Positions 43,864 to 53,654 of a DNA stretch of 64,000 nucleotides are shown here, piece by piece. The translations under genes were made by a program, and so were the position numbers. The notes below the pieces were generated by a model. That model was not told where the DNA came from. It made no database searches and worked only from the letters and a program-made list of their open reading frames with translations. Origin of the DNA: Ch67 sp964491665 (GTDB lineage Bacteria > Pseudomonadota > Gammaproteobacteria > Pseudomonadales > Ketobacteraceae); assembly GCA_964491665.1 (NCBI GenBank), contig CAZBII010000001.1, forward strand, positions 1 to 64,000, in the 5' to 3' direction. Position 1 is the first letter of the stretch; the number at the start of each line of letters is the position of its first letter.

Positions 43864-44917
43864 AAAAGGCATTGCCGCGCTCGTCGCCCTGCTGCTGCAG
43901 GGTTGCGACGCCTCTTTCTACTGGCAGGCCGCCCAGGGCCAGCTCGACCTGCTGCAGCGGCGCCAGCCGATTCCCGAGCTCATCCAGTCCGCCAGCACCG
44001 ATCCCGCGCTGAAAGCCCAACTGGAATACGTGCTGCGCGTGCGCACGTTCGCGCAGGAACAGCTGCATCTCACCGTGCGCGACAACTACCTGACCTACGC
44101 CGACCTGCAACGGCCATTTGTGGTGTGGAATGTGTTTGCCACGCCGGAGCTTTCGCTGCAGAACCGGCGCTGGTGTTTTCCCATTGCCGGCTGCGTGCCC
44201 TATCGTGGCTACTTCGCCGAGGCCGACGCCCAGGCCTATGCCAGCACACTGGCGCAGGAAGGGCTCGACACCTACGTCGGCGGCGTGGCGGCCTACAGCA
44301 CCCTGGGCTGGTTCGACGACGCCGTGCTGAACACCTTCGTGGCGCGCGACCAATTGTCGCTGGCGGCGCTGCTGATTCACGAACTGTCCCACCAGACGCT
44401 CTATGTTCCCGACGATTCCACCTTCAACGAAAGTTTCGCCACCGCCGTGGAAAACATCGGGCTGGAGCAGTGGATCGCACACGCGAGTCTGCAGGAACAA
44501 TTGCCCGCCTACCGGGAAGCCAAAAACCGCCAGCAGCAGTTTCTGGATCTGGTGCTGACCCATCGTGCCGCACTGGAAACCCTGTTCGCCTCGGACATGA
44601 ACGACGCCGACAAACGCCGGCGCAAAGCCGAGCTGCAAACGCAGCTGCAGCAGGATTACGCACAGTTAAAGCAATCCTGGAACGGCTTTGCCGGCTACGA
44701 CCGCTGGTTCGCGCAGCCGGTCAACAACGCCCAGCTGTCCACCGTGGCCACCTATCATGCACTGGAACCGGGCTTCCGTGCCCTGTTTATCCAAAGCGGC
44801 AGCGACTTCCCCCGCTTCCTCCAGCGCTGCCGCGATCTGGGGCAGAAAACGCAAACCGAACGCCACCAGATCCTGCAACAGCTTGCCGGCGGAGAGTTCG
44901 TCTATACTGATCCGTGA
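43847..44917 (+). CDS. Putative aminopeptidase-like lipoprotein (HExxH metallopeptidase)
   Basis: A 356-residue protein with a signal peptide and lipobox LLLQGC (Cys about 20). The zinc motif HELSHQ (about 178-183), that is HExxH with the second position satisfied, is followed by FNESFATAVENIG, whose Glu can be the third ligand. CWFP-like segments RRWCFPIAGCVPYRG are typical of the putative aminopeptidase family (Pfam Aminopep, DUF2265). It should act at the periplasmic face of a membrane. It is coupled to the GDPD gene by a 17-base overlap; no substrate is known. Confidence 0.82.
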   Translation: MASNIKKGIAALVALLLQGCDASFYWQAAQGQLDLLQRRQPIPELIQSASTDPALKAQLEYVLRVRTFAQEQLHLTVRDNYLTYADLQRPFVVWNVFATPELSLQNRRWCFPIAGCVPYRGYFAEADAQAYASTLAQEGLDTYVGGVAAYSTLGWFDDAVLNTFVARDQLSLAALLIHELSHQTLYVPDDSTFNESFATAVENIGLEQWIAHASLQEQLPAYREAKNRQQQFLDLVLTHRAALETLFASDMNDADKRRRKAELQTQLQQDYAQLKQSWNGFAGYDRWFAQPVNNAQLSTVATYHALEPGFRALFIQSGSDFPRFLQRCRDLGQKTQTERHQILQQLAGGEFVYTDP

Positions 44918-44947
44918 CCTACTGAAAATCAGGACGATTTCCCCTCT

Positions 44948-45871
44948 ATGCCCGTGTCTGGCGACGACAAATACGATCCCTTCATCCAGCTGGACAAGCA
45001 GATTCCCGTCCTGTCGGACCTGTACACCGCCATCAAGTCGCGCCATGAAAAGTCGCAGGACATGCTGCAGAACCTGATGGGCACGCTCTACAACATTGCC
45101 GACCGCCACGCCGACGCCGCCATCGCCGCCATTCATCTGTCCCGCCAGCAGTCTCCGCTCAAACAGCCGATTTACGGCGCGATCCTGGCGCACCTGTTCA
45201 GCGCGCAGCACGGTCTGGACGATAAGAAAGAATACGCGCTGGTGCAGGCCGTGCTGACCTGCAATCTGACGTTCTATGAATTCCAGGTATTGCTGAACAG
45301 CATGGACGGCAAGCTGACCGACGCGCAGCGCGCCAAGATGCAGAAGCATCCGCTGCAGGCCGCGCAGTTCATGGAAGCGGCCGGCTTCATCGATCCGCAG
45401 CTGACCAAGGCCATCCGCCAGCATCACGAACGCCCGGACGGCAGCGGCTACCCCAATCATCTGAAAGGCCCGGACATTTCCGATCTGGCGCTGGTGGTGT
45501 CCATGTGCGAGGTGTACACGGCGCGCATCGACAATCGCGCCTACCGCAAGCCAGTGCTGGCACGGGAAGCCCTGTCGCACCTGTACAACGATGATGATCC
45601 GCGGCTGAAAGGATTGCTGCTGAGTTTTGCCAAGGCAATCGGGGTGTATCCGCCGGGGACCTGGGTGAAGCTGGCGAACAACGAAACCGCCATTGTGACG
45701 AAACGGCAGAAGAACAGTCCGGTGCCGATCGTGCGCGCCCTGTTCGACCGCAATGACATGCCCTACATGGGGCCCATCGTGCGCGACTGCAACGATCCGA
45801 ATCTGAAAGTGGTCAGCGCCACCTTTCCGCCGTCGCGCCCCTCCGTGGACCTGCCCGCCCTGTTCGACTGA
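44948..45871 (+). CDS. Degenerate HD-GYP domain protein
   Basis: A 307-residue protein aligning to the HD-GYP c-di-GMP phosphodiesterase domain. The second half is well conserved: KHPLQAAQFM, then QHHERPDGSGYPNHLKG (about 158-174) with both GYP and its histidines. The first half has lost the metal site: the expected HS..R helix reads PIYGAILAHLF, and LLHDIGK is replaced by AVLTCNLTFYE. It is therefore probably catalytically dead or altered, perhaps a c-di-GMP-sensing or scaffolding protein. No other domain is present. Its stop abuts the vanZ-like stop with no gap. Confidence 0.8.
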   Translation: MPVSGDDKYDPFIQLDKQIPVLSDLYTAIKSRHEKSQDMLQNLMGTLYNIADRHADAAIAAIHLSRQQSPLKQPIYGAILAHLFSAQHGLDDKKEYALVQAVLTCNLTFYEFQVLLNSMDGKLTDAQRAKMQKHPLQAAQFMEAAGFIDPQLTKAIRQHHERPDGSGYPNHLKGPDISDLALVVSMCEVYTARIDNRAYRKPVLAREALSHLYNDDDPRLKGLLLSFAKAIGVYPPGTWVKLANNETAIVTKRQKNSPVPIVRALFDRNDMPYMGPIVRDCNDPNLKVVSATFPPSRPSVDLPALFD

Positions 45872-46288
45872 TCAGGCCGGATTGCGCTGCGGCCGTTCCA
45901 GCGGTGGCAGTGCGTCCTCCCGCCCCTTCACCAACTGGCGCCAGTAGCGGCGCGGCAACCAGTAGATCGCAATCCCCAGCAGATCGGCACCGAAATCCCA
46001 CAGGGAAAATTCCCGTGCGAAAAAACGCTGCACGATCTCGATGCCGATGCCGTACGCCAGCAGCGGCCAGATCTTTGCCAGCAGGAAACGCACGCGCGGA
46101 AAGGCATGGTCGATACAGAAAGCCAGCACGAAAAACGCAATGCAGTGATTCACCTTGTCGCTGGACATCTGCACCGGCTTGATGGACGTGCTGGTGAGCG
46201 CCAGCCAGGTGATGGCGGCAATGTTCAGCAGCAGCGCCACCCGGAACAGCCAGGCCAGATGGTGCTGTGAAATCGGCAGTCGAATCAT
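45872..46288 (-). CDS. VanZ family membrane protein
   Basis: A 138-residue protein with about four membrane helices. LTSTSIKPVQMSSDKVNHCIAFFVLAF and IEIVQRFF...EFSLWDFGADLLGIAIY fit the VanZ-like family, whose function outside glycopeptide resistance is unknown. Its ATG shares one base with the sthA stop (TGATG), so it is translated by coupling to sthA. A basic C-terminal tail faces the cytoplasm. Confidence 0.82.
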   Translation of the reverse strand: MIRLPISQHHLAWLFRVALLLNIAAITWLALTSTSIKPVQMSSDKVNHCIAFFVLAFCIDHAFPRVRFLLAKIWPLLAYGIGIEIVQRFFAREFSLWDFGADLLGIAIYWLPRRYWRQLVKGREDALPPLERPQRNPA

Positions 46289-47685
46289 CAGAAACTGTTC
46301 ACCCGGTACAACCCGTTCAGGGCAGCCACCCGGAAGGCTTCCGCCATGGTCGGGTAGTTGAAGGTTGTGTTGACGAAATATTCAATGGTGTTCTGGTCGC
46401 CGGGCTGGTTCATGATCGCCTGTCCGATATGAATGATTTCCGAGGCCCGGTCGCCGAAACAGTGGATTCCCAGAATCTGCAAAGATTCCCGGTGGAACAG
46501 GATTTTCAGCATGCCCGCCGTCTCGCCGGCAATCTGGGCGCGGGCGATGGTCTTGAAAAATGCCTGCCCCACTTCATACGGAATCTGCTCGCGGGTCAGC
46601 TGCTGTTCGGTTTTGCCCAGCGAACTGATTTCCGGAATGGTGTAGATGCCGGTGGGCACGTCCTGCACCAGATAGAAATCGTCGATGTTCGCCACCGCCG
46701 CGCCAGCCGATCTGCCCTGGTCGTAAGCGGCGCTGGCCAGGCTGGGCCAGCCAATCAGGTCGCCCACCGCGTAAACGTGGGGCTGAGCGGTCTGGTAGCG
46801 GTCGTTCACTTCCAGCTGGCCGCGATGATTGGCCTGCAGCCCCACCGCATCCAGATTCAGTTTTTCGGTGTTGCCGGTGCGGCCGTTGCACCACAGAAAC
46901 GCATCGCCCCGCACCTTCTTGCCCGACTTCATGTGCACCACCACATCGTTGTTGCGGCATTCCACGTGGTCGTATTCCTCACCATTGCGGATCAGCACAC
47001 CCAGTTCGCGCAGGTGGTAGCTGAGCGCATCGGAAATCTCGTGATCCAGAAAATCCAGCAGGCGGTCGCGGGTATTGATCAGCTCCACCCGCACTCCCAG
47101 ACCGCAGAAAATCGACGCATACTCACAGCCAATCACGCCAGCACCATAGATCACGATCTTACGCGGCGTATGTTGCAGTTGCAGGATAGTGTCGCTGTCG
47201 AACACCAGCGGATGGTGGAAATCCACGTCTGCCGGACGATAGGGACGGGAACCGGTGGCCAGCACGAATTTGTCGGCAATCAGGGTTTCGATGGACCCGT
47301 CCGCCTTCACCACTTCCACCGTATTGCTGTCGATGAAGCGCGCCATGCCGCGATACAGCTTCACGCTGTTGCGGGAGTAGAACGTGGTGCGCAGTTTCAC
47401 CTGCTTGGCGATGATGCTCTCGGCCCGCTTGAACACCTTGGGAAAGGAAAAGGTGCGCGGCTCGCCGATGTCGCGGAACAGGGCGTCGGTGTTGAAGGTG
47501 ATGATCTGTTTAACTGCGTGACGCAACGCCTTCGACGGAATCGTGCCCAGGTGGGCGCAGTTGCCGCCGACGCTGGACTTGTCATCCACCATGGCCACGT
47601 TCATGCGGGTCTTGCTGGCGCGCATGGCGGCGCCTTCACCGGAGGGACCAGCCCCAATCACCACCAGATCGAAATGCGTAGGCAT
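46288..47685 (-). CDS. sthA: Soluble pyridine nucleotide transhydrogenase
   Basis: A 465-residue FAD flavoprotein that transfers hydride between NADPH and NAD+, lowering excess NADPH. FDLVVIGAGPSGEGAA (FAD), GGNCAHLGTIPSKALRH, in which the second redox Cys of related disulfide reductases is Thr as in all SthA, and IYGAGVIGCEYASIF (nucleotide) are conserved, as is the C-terminal dimerisation domain. It lies downstream of nqrM, linking NAD(P)H balance with the NADH-oxidising Nqr pump. Confidence 0.96.
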   Translation of the reverse strand: MPTHFDLVVIGAGPSGEGAAMRASKTRMNVAMVDDKSSVGGNCAHLGTIPSKALRHAVKQIITFNTDALFRDIGEPRTFSFPKVFKRAESIIAKQVKLRTTFYSRNSVKLYRGMARFIDSNTVEVVKADGSIETLIADKFVLATGSRPYRPADVDFHHPLVFDSDTILQLQHTPRKIVIYGAGVIGCEYASIFCGLGVRVELINTRDRLLDFLDHEISDALSYHLRELGVLIRNGEEYDHVECRNNDVVVHMKSGKKVRGDAFLWCNGRTGNTEKLNLDAVGLQANHRGQLEVNDRYQTAQPHVYAVGDLIGWPSLASAAYDQGRSAGAAVANIDDFYLVQDVPTGIYTIPEISSLGKTEQQLTREQIPYEVGQAFFKTIARAQIAGETAGMLKILFHRESLQILGIHCFGDRASEIIHIGQAIMNQPGDQNTIEYFVNTTFNYPTMAEAFRVAALNGLYRVNSF

Positions 47686-47754
47686 GGCGTATCAACCACC
47701 TGATTCTGCAACGGGAATGGCTTGAGTATAGGAAAGAATGGCGGGCGGCGGGAC

Positions 47755-47997
47755 TTACTTGCGGGTGGCGTCGTAACCGAGCGCACTGCCGTCAGCCGGT
47801 GCGGGCTTTTCTGAGGGCTGGCTGGCTTCCTCGCACTTGTCGCGGTCGCCGCCGCAGATCTCGCACTCGCCGCCCAGGCCGATATTGTTCAGCCCGCCGC
47901 AGGACCCCTTGATGGGCTTGTTGGAAAAGATCACGCCCACCGCCATGGCGGCAAACAGCACCAAAAAGATCAGGGTGGACAGCAGGAAAGTGGCCAT
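47755..47997 (-). CDS. nqrM: Na+-NQR maturation protein NqrM
   Basis: An 80-residue DUF539 protein. One N-terminal membrane helix (about 4-24) is followed by SCGGLNNIGLGGECEICGGD and another Cys in RDKC. NqrM proteins use their cysteines to help insert the iron centre between NqrD and NqrE. It lies 52 bases downstream of apbE at the end of the nqr operon, its standard place. Confidence 0.93.
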   Translation of the reverse strand: MATFLLSTLIFLVLFAAMAVGVIFSNKPIKGSCGGLNNIGLGGECEICGGDRDKCEEASQPSEKPAPADGSALGYDATRK

Positions 47998-48049
47998 GAG
48001 TGGACTCCTCGCCGGAACAGGTTGGTTCAGTCTACTGCAGTCCCGTCGC

Positions 48050-49096
48050 TCAGCGCAGCGGGGATTTCAGGTAGGGTTCAAAGGCCCGGCTGTGGCGGGC
48101 TTCAAATTGATCACCCACCTTCACCAGCAGATACACCGCCAACCCGTTGGCATCCGCCACCGCCAGCCCCTGCTCCGGACCCAGTACCATCATGGCCGTG
48201 GCCCAGGCATCCGCCTCGGCCCCATTGCCAGTGATTACCGTGGCCGACACCAGGGTGTGATCAATCGGCTTGCCGGTCCGCGGATCAACGGTGTGGGAAT
48301 AGCGTTTGCCCTCGAATTCGAAATAGTTGCGGTAATCTCCGGAAGTCGCCACTGCCACATCAACCACTTCAAATATCCGGTCGACGGTGTGCAGGGCCTG
48401 CACCGGACGCTCCACGGCGATGCGCCAGGGCTGGTCCGGTGTCTTGCCGTTGCCGATCCGCATCTCGCCATTGATTTCCACCAGATAGCGGCGAATGCCC
48501 TGCTCTTCCAGCAGCGCGGCCACCCTGTCCGCCGCAAAGCCCTGCGCGATGCCGGACAGGTCCAGATACAGGTCTTTCTGCTTTTCCAGCTGCCGGGTGT
48601 CCGTGTGCAGAACCAGCGCATCCGATCCCACCCGCTTCCAGGCCGCCTGCCGGGTGGTTTCGTCCGGCACCCGATCAGGGCGCCCTTCCGGTCCGAACCC
48701 CCACAGGTTTACCAATGGTCCGACCGTGATATCGAACGTGCCCTGGCTGAGCCGCCACACTTTCAGCGACTGCTGCACGATGTCGAACAGGTCGGGGGAA
48801 ACTGCCATCACCGTGCCCGCCGGCGCCTGATTGAAACGCGACAGCTCGGAATCGTCGCGGTAGGTGGACATGGACTGGTTGATGCCGTCGAGAACACCCT
48901 GGATACGATCGGCCAGCTGCTGCGGCGGGAGCGACGCCGGCATGTCGGCGATCTTGACCGACCAGGTGGAGGCCATGGTCTCGCCGTTGAACTCGATGAT
49001 TTCCGGCTCCGGTCCAGAACAGCCGGCCAGCAGCAGAATCAGGGTGGCGAGGAACAACGCCTGCCACCGGAATGCCCGTTCAGCCACCGAAATCAT
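48050..49096 (-). CDS. apbE: FAD:protein FMN transferase
   Basis: A 348-residue periplasmic lipoprotein (lipobox LLLAGC, about 21-26) that attaches FMN covalently to threonines of NqrB and NqrC. MASTWSVKI, STYRDDSELSRFNQ, LDLSGIAQGFAADRVA, YRNYFEFEGKRYSHTVDPRTGKP-type core (HTVDPRTG), and VSATVI are the family features. The ATG at 49096 lies inside nqrF, overlapping it by 17 bases; a GTG at 49087-49088 vicinity is a possible alternative. The overlap implies coupled translation with its target complex. Confidence 0.93.
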   Translation of the reverse strand: MISVAERAFRWQALFLATLILLLAGCSGPEPEIIEFNGETMASTWSVKIADMPASLPPQQLADRIQGVLDGINQSMSTYRDDSELSRFNQAPAGTVMAVSPDLFDIVQQSLKVWRLSQGTFDITVGPLVNLWGFGPEGRPDRVPDETTRQAAWKRVGSDALVLHTDTRQLEKQKDLYLDLSGIAQGFAADRVAALLEEQGIRRYLVEINGEMRIGNGKTPDQPWRIAVERPVQALHTVDRIFEVVDVAVATSGDYRNYFEFEGKRYSHTVDPRTGKPIDHTLVSATVITGNGAEADAWATAMMVLGPEQGLAVADANGLAVYLLVKVGDQFEARHSRAFEPYLKSPLR

Positions 49097-50309
49097 CCAG
49101 ATAAATGTTGTCGCGCTCCACACCCAGTTCATCCAGCATGCGGATCACCGCCGCCGTCATCATCGGCGGACCGCACATGTAGTACTCGCAGTCCTCCGGC
49201 GCCGGATGGTCCTTCAGATACTGCTCGTACAGCACGTTGTGGATGAAGCCGGTCAGGCCGGTCCAATTGTCTTCCGGCTGGGGATCGGACAGCGCGATGT
49301 GCCAGGTGAAGTTCTCGTTTTCCGCCGCCAGGGCGTCGAAATCTTCCTTGTAGAAGAGCTCCCGCAGGCTGCGCGCGCCATACCAGAAGGTAATCTTGCG
49401 CTTGGAGGACAGTCGCTTCAGCTGATCGAAAATGTGCGAGCGCATGGGCGCCATGCCAGCACCGCCGCCCACGAACACCATCTCGGAATCGTTGTGGGTG
49501 GCAAAGAATTCGCCGAATGGCCCGTACACCGTCACCTTGTCGCCCGGCTTCAGGTTGAATGCCCAGGACGACATCTGCCCCGGCGGAATGCCCTGCGATC
49601 CGGGCGGCGGCGTGGCAATGCGGATGTTGAATTTCAGCAGGCCCAGTTCATCCGGATAGTTCGCCATCGAGTAGGCCCGCACCACCGGCTCGTCCACCTG
49701 CGATTCCAGTTTGAAGAAACCGAAACGCTCCCAGTCAGGACGGTATTCCGGCTCGATGTCGAAATCGCGGTACTTCACATGATGCGGCGGACACTCCAGC
49801 TGCACGTAGCCGCCAGCACGGAAATGCACCACCTCGCCGGCCGGCAGATCCAGCACCAGCTCCTTGATGAAGGTGGCCACGTTGTGATTCGAACGTACGA
49901 CGCATTCCCACTTCTTCACGCCGAAGAAGGCTTCGTCCAGCTCGATCTTCATGTTCTGCTTCACTGCCACCTGACAGGACAGACGCCAGCCTTCCTTGAT
50001 TTCGCGCGGCGAGAAATGGCCTTCTTCGGTGGGCAGGATGTCGCCGCCACCTTCGTGCACGATCACGCGACACTGCGCGCAGGTACCGCCGCCGCCACAG
50101 GCCGACGACACAAAAATACCCTTGTCTGCCAGCGTGGTCAGCAGCTTGCCACCTGCCGGCACATCAATCGCCTTCTCGGCATCGTCGTTGATATCGATGT
50201 GCACGTTGCCTGTACTGACCAGACGCGCCCGCGCCAGCAGGATCAGCACCACCAGCGCCAGCACGATCGCGGTGAACATGCCGACGCCGAGGAATATCGT
50301 GTTATCCAT
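49080..50309 (-). CDS. nqrF: Na+-translocating NADH:quinone reductase subunit F
   Basis: A 409-residue subunit where NADH is oxidised. One N-terminal helix (about 6-25) precedes a 2Fe-2S ferredoxin domain (SACGGGGTCAQC and LSCQV). An FAD-binding domain (RAYSMANYPDE) and an NADH-binding domain (MVFVGGGAGMAPMRSH, YMCGPPMM) follow, ending in LDDFGG. All cofactor motifs are intact. Confidence 0.97.
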   Translation of the reverse strand: MDNTIFLGVGMFTAIVLALVVLILLARARLVSTGNVHIDINDDAEKAIDVPAGGKLLTTLADKGIFVSSACGGGGTCAQCRVIVHEGGGDILPTEEGHFSPREIKEGWRLSCQVAVKQNMKIELDEAFFGVKKWECVVRSNHNVATFIKELVLDLPAGEVVHFRAGGYVQLECPPHHVKYRDFDIEPEYRPDWERFGFFKLESQVDEPVVRAYSMANYPDELGLLKFNIRIATPPPGSQGIPPGQMSSWAFNLKPGDKVTVYGPFGEFFATHNDSEMVFVGGGAGMAPMRSHIFDQLKRLSSKRKITFWYGARSLRELFYKEDFDALAAENENFTWHIALSDPQPEDNWTGLTGFIHNVLYEQYLKDHPAPEDCEYYMCGPPMMTAAVIRMLDELGVERDNIYLDDFGG

Positions 50310-50331
50310 TATTCAATGCTCCCCGCGCCCG

Positions 50332-50943
50332 TTACAGCTGAATGCCGGAAAACGACATGAACGCCAGCGACATCAGACCCACCGTGATGAAAGTGATGCC
50401 CATGCCGCGCAGTCCTTCCGGCACGTCGCTGTATTTCAGTTTTTCCCGAATGCCCGCCAGCACGGCGATCGCAATCGCCCAGCCCGCACCGGAGCCAATG
50501 CCATACACCACACTCTCGCCAAAGGTGTAATCACGCTCCACCATGAACAGCGCACCACCGAGAATCGCGCAGTTCACCGTAATCAGCGGCAGGAATACAC
50601 CCAGCGCGTTGTACAGCGATGGAACGTACTTATCCATGAACATTTCCAGTATCTGCACGATCGCAGCGATCATGCCGATGTAGCTCAGCAAACCGAGAAA
50701 TGTCAGGTCCACGTCACCCAGACCAGCCCATTCCAGCGCGCCTTCTTTCAGCAGCCCGTTCAGGATCAGGTTGTTGGCCGGCACGGTGATCGCCTGCACA
50801 AACGTCACCGCAATGCCCAGACCAATTGCCGTTTTCATTTTCTTGGACACGGCAATGAAAGTGCACATGCCGAGGAAGAACGCCAGCGCCATGTTCTCGA
50901 CGAAAATGGATTTCACCAGCAGGCTCAGATAATGCTCGAACAT
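50332..50943 (-). CDS. nqrE: Na+-translocating NADH:quinone reductase subunit E
   Basis: A 203-residue six-helix membrane subunit. VENMALAFFLGMCTFIAVSK contains the conserved Cys that with NqrD ligates the intramembrane iron centre; a second is in TVNCAILGGALFM. AAGGAGG lies 8 bases before the ATG. Confidence 0.97.
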   Translation of the reverse strand: MFEHYLSLLVKSIFVENMALAFFLGMCTFIAVSKKMKTAIGLGIAVTFVQAITVPANNLILNGLLKEGALEWAGLGDVDLTFLGLLSYIGMIAAIVQILEMFMDKYVPSLYNALGVFLPLITVNCAILGGALFMVERDYTFGESVVYGIGSGAGWAIAIAVLAGIREKLKYSDVPEGLRGMGITFITVGLMSLAFMSFSGIQL

Positions 50944-50955
50944 GATCGTGCCTCC

Positions 50956-51627
<672 letters not shown>

Positions 51628-51630
51628 GAC

Positions 51631-52458
51631 TTATACCCCCTGTTCCTTCACTTTCGCCAGATACGGGCCGAAGCCGTTGCTGCCCAGCCAGTAATTCACC
51701 AGATTGGTGACGCCCCGGCTGGTGAGTGTCGCACCCGCCAGACCGTCCACCTGATGCGCCGCCTGCGGATGATGCGGATCGACCACACCCTTGATCAGCT
51801 GGATGCTGACCTTGCCGGATTCATCGAACACCTTCTTGCCGGGCCACACCGCTTTCCACTTGGGATTATCCACTTCCCCGCCCAGGCCCGGTGTTTCCGC
51901 ATGCTCATAGAAACCCAGCCCGACCACGGTGGAGGTGTCGGTTTTCAGCGCGAGAAAGCCGTACAGCGTCGACCACAGACCATAGCCGTTCACCGGCAGC
52001 ACGATGGTGTCCACCTGACCCTGCTCGTTCTTCGCCAGATACACCGTGGCATATTTGGGCTGACGCTTGATCACGGCAATATCAATGGCTGCATCGAGCA
52101 TTTCATTCTGGCCGGTGGTCTTGGCGGCCTTGCGCTGGTCGTAGGCCACCGGATTTTTCACGATGGCCTTTTCCCAGTCCGACGTCGCATTGGCTTCCGT
52201 CAGGTATTCGCCCGTTTCAAGATTCACAATGCGCACTTCAATGCGCTGCTCGAAGATGTCTCTCACCTTCCTGCCAGTCTGGTGCTGCGGATCGAGCAGA
52301 CCCGCCGCCGCCAGAATGCTGCGGTTCTTGTCGAGCTGCTTGTTGGCTTCCTGCTCCGGCTTCAGCGCCACAGCGGCGTACGCCACAAAGATTGAGCAGA
52401 ACACGCAAAGAGCGGTCGCAACCAGCAGGGTTTTTCCGGTCGAGTCATTACTGGCCAT
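51631..52458 (-). CDS. nqrC: Na+-translocating NADH:quinone reductase subunit C
   Basis: A 275-residue subunit with one N-terminal helix (about 10-30) and a periplasmic domain carrying covalent FMN. The acceptor Thr is in the motif VDGLAGATLTSRGV, where the usual Ser before Gly is Ala. LYGFLAL and GFYEHAETPGLGGEVDNP are conserved. It overlaps nqrB by 11 bases. Confidence 0.96.
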   Translation of the reverse strand: MASNDSTGKTLLVATALCVFCSIFVAYAAVALKPEQEANKQLDKNRSILAAAGLLDPQHQTGRKVRDIFEQRIEVRIVNLETGEYLTEANATSDWEKAIVKNPVAYDQRKAAKTTGQNEMLDAAIDIAVIKRQPKYATVYLAKNEQGQVDTIVLPVNGYGLWSTLYGFLALKTDTSTVVGLGFYEHAETPGLGGEVDNPKWKAVWPGKKVFDESGKVSIQLIKGVVDPHHPQAAHQVDGLAGATLTSRGVTNLVNYWLGSNGFGPYLAKVKEQGV

Positions 52459-53650
52459 TGCGCAGCAACCTCCGCTTCACGTTTGCCTGAATCACAAAAT
52501 AGTCGATGGTGGGCGCCAGCAGGTTGGCGAACAGGATCGCCAGCATCATGCCCTCGGGGAACGCCGGATTCACTACCCGGATCAGCATCACCATCACGCC
52601 GATCAGCCCACCGAACACCCACTTGCCGGTATCCGTCATCGAGGCCGACACCGGATCGGTCGCCATGAAAAACGTACCCAGCGCCCAGCCTCCCAGCACG
52701 TAATGCCACCAGAATGGAACGCCGAACATGGGATTGGTGGTACTGCCCACGCTGTTGAACAGAATGCCCATCGCCGCAGTGCCCAGAAATACGCCGGCCA
52801 CGATGCGCCAGGACGCGATGCCGGTGATCATCAGGATCAGACCGCCCACTGCCAGCGCCAGTGCCGACGTCTCACCAATCGAGCCCTGCATGTTGCCGAT
52901 AAAGGCATCCATCCAGGTCAGCTGGCCCTGCAGCGCGGCCATGCCACCTTCGGCTGCCACGCTCAGAGCGGTTGCACCGGAGAAGCCATCCACCGCAGTC
53001 CACACCGAATCACCCGACATGCTGGCGGGATAGGCAAAGAACAGGAACGCACGCCCGGTCAACGCCGGATTGAGGAAATTCTTGCCGGTACCGCCGAACA
53101 CTTCCTTGCCCAGCACCACGCCGAAGGAAATCCCCAGCGCCACCTGCCACAGCGGAATAGTCGGCGGACAGGTCAGCGCGAACAGCACCGACGTGACGAA
53201 GAAGCCTTCGTTCACCTCATGCCCGCGCTTCACCGCGAACAGGATTTCCCACGCGATGCCCACCGCAAACGTCACCACATAGATTGGCACGAACCAGGCG
53301 GCGCCATAGATGATGCAATCCCAGATACTGGCCGGGTTGTAGCTGATCAGCAGATCGGTAATCAGGAAACGCCAGTCGCCCTGCGCGGTAATGCCCTTCT
53401 CCGCCATGTAACCCAGCGCCTGCGCGCCGACGTTGTACATGCCGAAAAACATCGCCGGGAAGGTGCACAGCCACACCGTGATCATGATGCGCTTGAGATC
53501 GATGCCGTCGCGCACATGCGACGCCGAGTGGGTCACCGACGACGGGCTGTAGAAGAACGTGTCGAACATTTCGAACACGGCGTGGTATTTCTCGAACTTG
53601 CCGCCCTTGTCGAAATGGGGCTGCAGACTGTCAAAGATTTTGCGGATCAC
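52448..53650 (-). CDS. nqrB: Na+-translocating NADH:quinone reductase subunit B
   Basis: A 400-residue subunit with about ten helices. It forms the main Na+ path and binds riboflavin and covalent FMN. The FMN acceptor Thr is in VDGFSGATALSVAAEGG, and VNEGFFVTSVLFALTCPPTIP and GGTGKNFLNPAL are conserved. It begins 4 bases after nqrA. Confidence 0.97.
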   Translation of the reverse strand: MIRKIFDSLQPHFDKGGKFEKYHAVFEMFDTFFYSPSSVTHSASHVRDGIDLKRIMITVWLCTFPAMFFGMYNVGAQALGYMAEKGITAQGDWRFLITDLLISYNPASIWDCIIYGAAWFVPIYVVTFAVGIAWEILFAVKRGHEVNEGFFVTSVLFALTCPPTIPLWQVALGISFGVVLGKEVFGGTGKNFLNPALTGRAFLFFAYPASMSGDSVWTAVDGFSGATALSVAAEGGMAALQGQLTWMDAFIGNMQGSIGETSALALAVGGLILMITGIASWRIVAGVFLGTAAMGILFNSVGSTTNPMFGVPFWWHYVLGGWALGTFFMATDPVSASMTDTGKWVFGGLIGVMVMLIRVVNPAFPEGMMLAILFANLLAPTIDYFVIQANVKRRLLRNGQ

Positions 53651-53654
53651 CGGC

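Noticed and set aside
46267..47703. A 478-codon plus-strand frame.
   Set aside because: It is fully antisense to sthA, which has all expected motifs.
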